A stretch of 15,225 nucleotides of DNA from Xanthobacteraceae bacterium (GTDB lineage Bacteria; Pseudomonadota; Alphaproteobacteria; Rhizobiales; Xanthobacteraceae), in contig JASHYD010001011.1 in the NCBI GenBank assembly GCA_030043175.1, positions 1 through 15,225 on the forward strand, given 5' to 3'. Positions within the stretch are counted from its first letter, which is position 1. The number at the start of each line of letters is the position of its first letter. This document shows, one piece after another, positions 13,840 to 15,225 of the stretch. The position numbers were made by a program, and so were the translations under genes. The notes under the pieces are model-generated. The model searched no databases, was not told where the DNA came from, and was given only the letters and a program-made list of their open reading frames with translations.

Positions 13840-14988
13840 CTACGCCGCACTAGGGCGGTGCCACCGCCGTGCGACCAGAACCGCGATCAGCGCAAGAACC
13901 CCGATACCTACAACGATTTGGAGAGTCGGGTTGGTTATGTAGCGCACAACGTAGGGACCCCAAGCTCCGGGACGTTGCGGGGTGAACGGCCACGGCTCCG
14001 CTAAATAGGGAAACTCCGACAGAAATGGCTTATCATTCACCACCGCGCGCGGCCATTGCGAAGAGTCAATAAAAGAATTCTCAAAAAGCGGACAATCGCC
14101 CTGCTGGCAGGTCAGCGCTGCCACGTCATCCGTCAAACGGCGACCATTCGGGAATCCTGAGGGACTCGCAGATGTGTAGATCATCACATCCGGTTTTTCA
14201 TCGTAATGACGGAACAGGAAGCCGCTGAGTTGATTGAGATTGGCGAGCGGCGGCGCTGCCTGCGTCAAGAACTTCTGTATATCGTTTCGCCGGGTCGCGG
14301 CTTTCTTGATAGCGGCCACATGCTCACTGGGGGGCACCGTATTCAAGATTTCGAAACGCCCCAATTGGGTACGATTGGAACGCCCGACGTGATCGATTTG
14401 CTCGCCGTTCGCCACGCGGTTTGTCGTCGCCCACAACAGCCATGTCTGCGCTGTCTGCGGGAACGATGACGCCGGAATGCTAATCACCATCGAGATGACG
14501 TTCACTTTGAAAAATTTCGGAAAAATAAATGGGTCGTCCCGCACCCCGGTAAACACCCTGATGTTTTCCAAGCTGCTAAGCCCGTTGAACGATTGCTCTT
14601 TAACGGTGGTGTCGTTATTGAGGCGAAATTTGATCGTCACATCCGGGGCGATATTCTCGGGAGCTTCAATGGTGCCACCATAACGCGCCAAGTCCTCTGC
14701 GTTGTCGAACTTAACTTTGCTGTGCAAGTCCATGTAAATATTATACGTGAAGGGCTCGAGATTGTACGGCGGCGGTCCTGTTAGAGCCCTCCGCACGTTA
14801 AAGATCGTAACCATGCGGTCGCCGTCGGGGAAAAAAAATAATCCCGTGATATTGGCTTCCTGCTCGTCTTCGGCAAGCCACATGGGGTCGGCATGATCGG
14901 ACGCGAGAGCGGCCCTCGCCAAAGCTGCGGTAAAGAAAATGGTAGCGGCGGTAAACGTAACCAACCTTTTTTTGGAAATGCAAAACAT
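13840..14988 (-). CDS. DUF4331-like exported protein with C-terminal membrane anchor
   Basis: From ATG at 14988 the protein has 382 residues. The leader MFCISKKRLVTFTAATIFFT (1-20) and the following ALARAALA-S form a signal peptide. The mature start SDHADPMW is reminiscent of the SSHREAP...DP opening of DUF4331 proteins. Further similarities are the DITxLFxF-like stretch NITGLFFFPDG, a repeated beta-rich body, VFTGVRDDPFIFP (matching the family's VFAGxRDDPFF) and IDHVGRSNRTQLGRFEI. A single hydrophobic helix (TLQIVVGIGVLALIAVLVARR, cut here to its core) near the C-terminus, followed by basic residues, predicts a membrane anchor facing the periplasm. The function of DUF4331 is not established. 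It is the first gene of a set with two HupE/UreJ-like membrane proteins, which suggests a joint envelope role, perhaps metal-related. A TTG at 15036 is a poorer start. Codon use is more AT-rich than in the two following genes. Confidence 0.78.
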   Translation of the reverse strand: MFCISKKRLVTFTAATIFFTAALARAALASDHADPMWLAEDEQEANITGLFFFPDGDRMVTIFNVRRALTGPPPYNLEPFTYNIYMDLHSKVKFDNAEDLARYGGTIEAPENIAPDVTIKFRLNNDTTVKEQSFNGLSSLENIRVFTGVRDDPFIFPKFFKVNVISMVISIPASSFPQTAQTWLLWATTNRVANGEQIDHVGRSNRTQLGRFEILNTVPPSEHVAAIKKAATRRNDIQKFLTQAAPPLANLNQLSGFLFRHYDEKPDVMIYTSASPSGFPNGRRLTDDVAALTCQQGDCPLFENSFIDSSQWPRAVVNDKPFLSEFPYLAEPWPFTPQRPGAWGPYVVRYITNPTLQIVVGIGVLALIAVLVARRWHRPSAA

Positions 14989-15225
14989 CGGGTGCCTACA
15001 TTGATGTCGATGACAACCCCGAAGAAAGAAAAACAATGCCGCAACAACCTATTGCATCGAAACCGGATGCAGTCAAAAACATACCTCGGAAGGTAGCAAG
15101 CTACATTGGAATTTACGCGATAGCAAGAGGGGTGATGACAACACTGGGCCAACCGTTTTCTAATCAACGGCCGTTTGCGTCTTGCGAAAATCCAATTGGC
15201 AGAGGGGACGGCGGAACCAGAGGAT

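Overview
The window looks like accessory DNA from a Bradyrhizobium-like alphaproteobacterium. This placement is an inference from three things: GC-rich genes with NNC/NNG codon bias sitting in scarred, AT-richer DNA; small proteins of a kind I associate with that group (SLGACGDKTGTRAL..., MAKxPEPPKP...); and an interspersed palindrome. I had no database to confirm it. No rRNA, intact tRNA, CRISPR array or intact insertion sequence is visible.

Layout. Positions 1-2600 hold a hotdog-fold PaaI-type thioesterase (minus strand) flanked by two truncated copies of the start of one small gene, a few uncertain short ORFs, and the N-terminal remnant of a transposase. Positions 2600-3718 hold no convincing gene.

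Positions 3719-9488 are the centre of interest: one tightly packed plus-strand operon. A 32-residue Cys/Trp-containing ORF with a strong ribosome binding site overlaps the start of a 539-residue protein resembling the N-terminal half of LodA/GoxA amino-acid oxidases. Next come a radical SAM/SPASM protein, a 578-residue protein joining the C-terminal, cofactor-bearing half of a LodA-like oxidase (with a PWTHDF...C motif) to a ferritin-like domain, and a LodB/QhpG-like flavoprotein. LodA-type oxidases carry cysteine tryptophylquinone (CTQ), built from a Cys and a Trp of their own chain. Here the oxidase appears split into two polypeptides at the linker before the CTQ half, with a radical SAM gene between the halves and a possible diiron domain fused to the catalytic half. 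I read this as an undescribed or barely described quinone-cofactor enzyme system combining LodA/LodB features with the radical SAM step of quinohemoprotein amine dehydrogenase maturation.

Positions 9489-11800 hold an AT-rich spacer, an exported nucleoside-hydrolase-like protein (plus), a 5'-truncated nitrilase-family remnant (minus) and a REP-like palindrome. Positions 11839-11999 look like a small non-autonomous transposable element bounded by TA duplications, which supplies the stop codon of the next gene. Positions 11999-14988 form a minus-strand three-gene set: a DUF4331-like exported protein with a C-terminal membrane anchor, then two HupE/UreJ-like membrane proteins overlapping by 4 bases. 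The last ~240 bases (14989-15225) are the upstream region of that set, with no gene or clear promoter seen.
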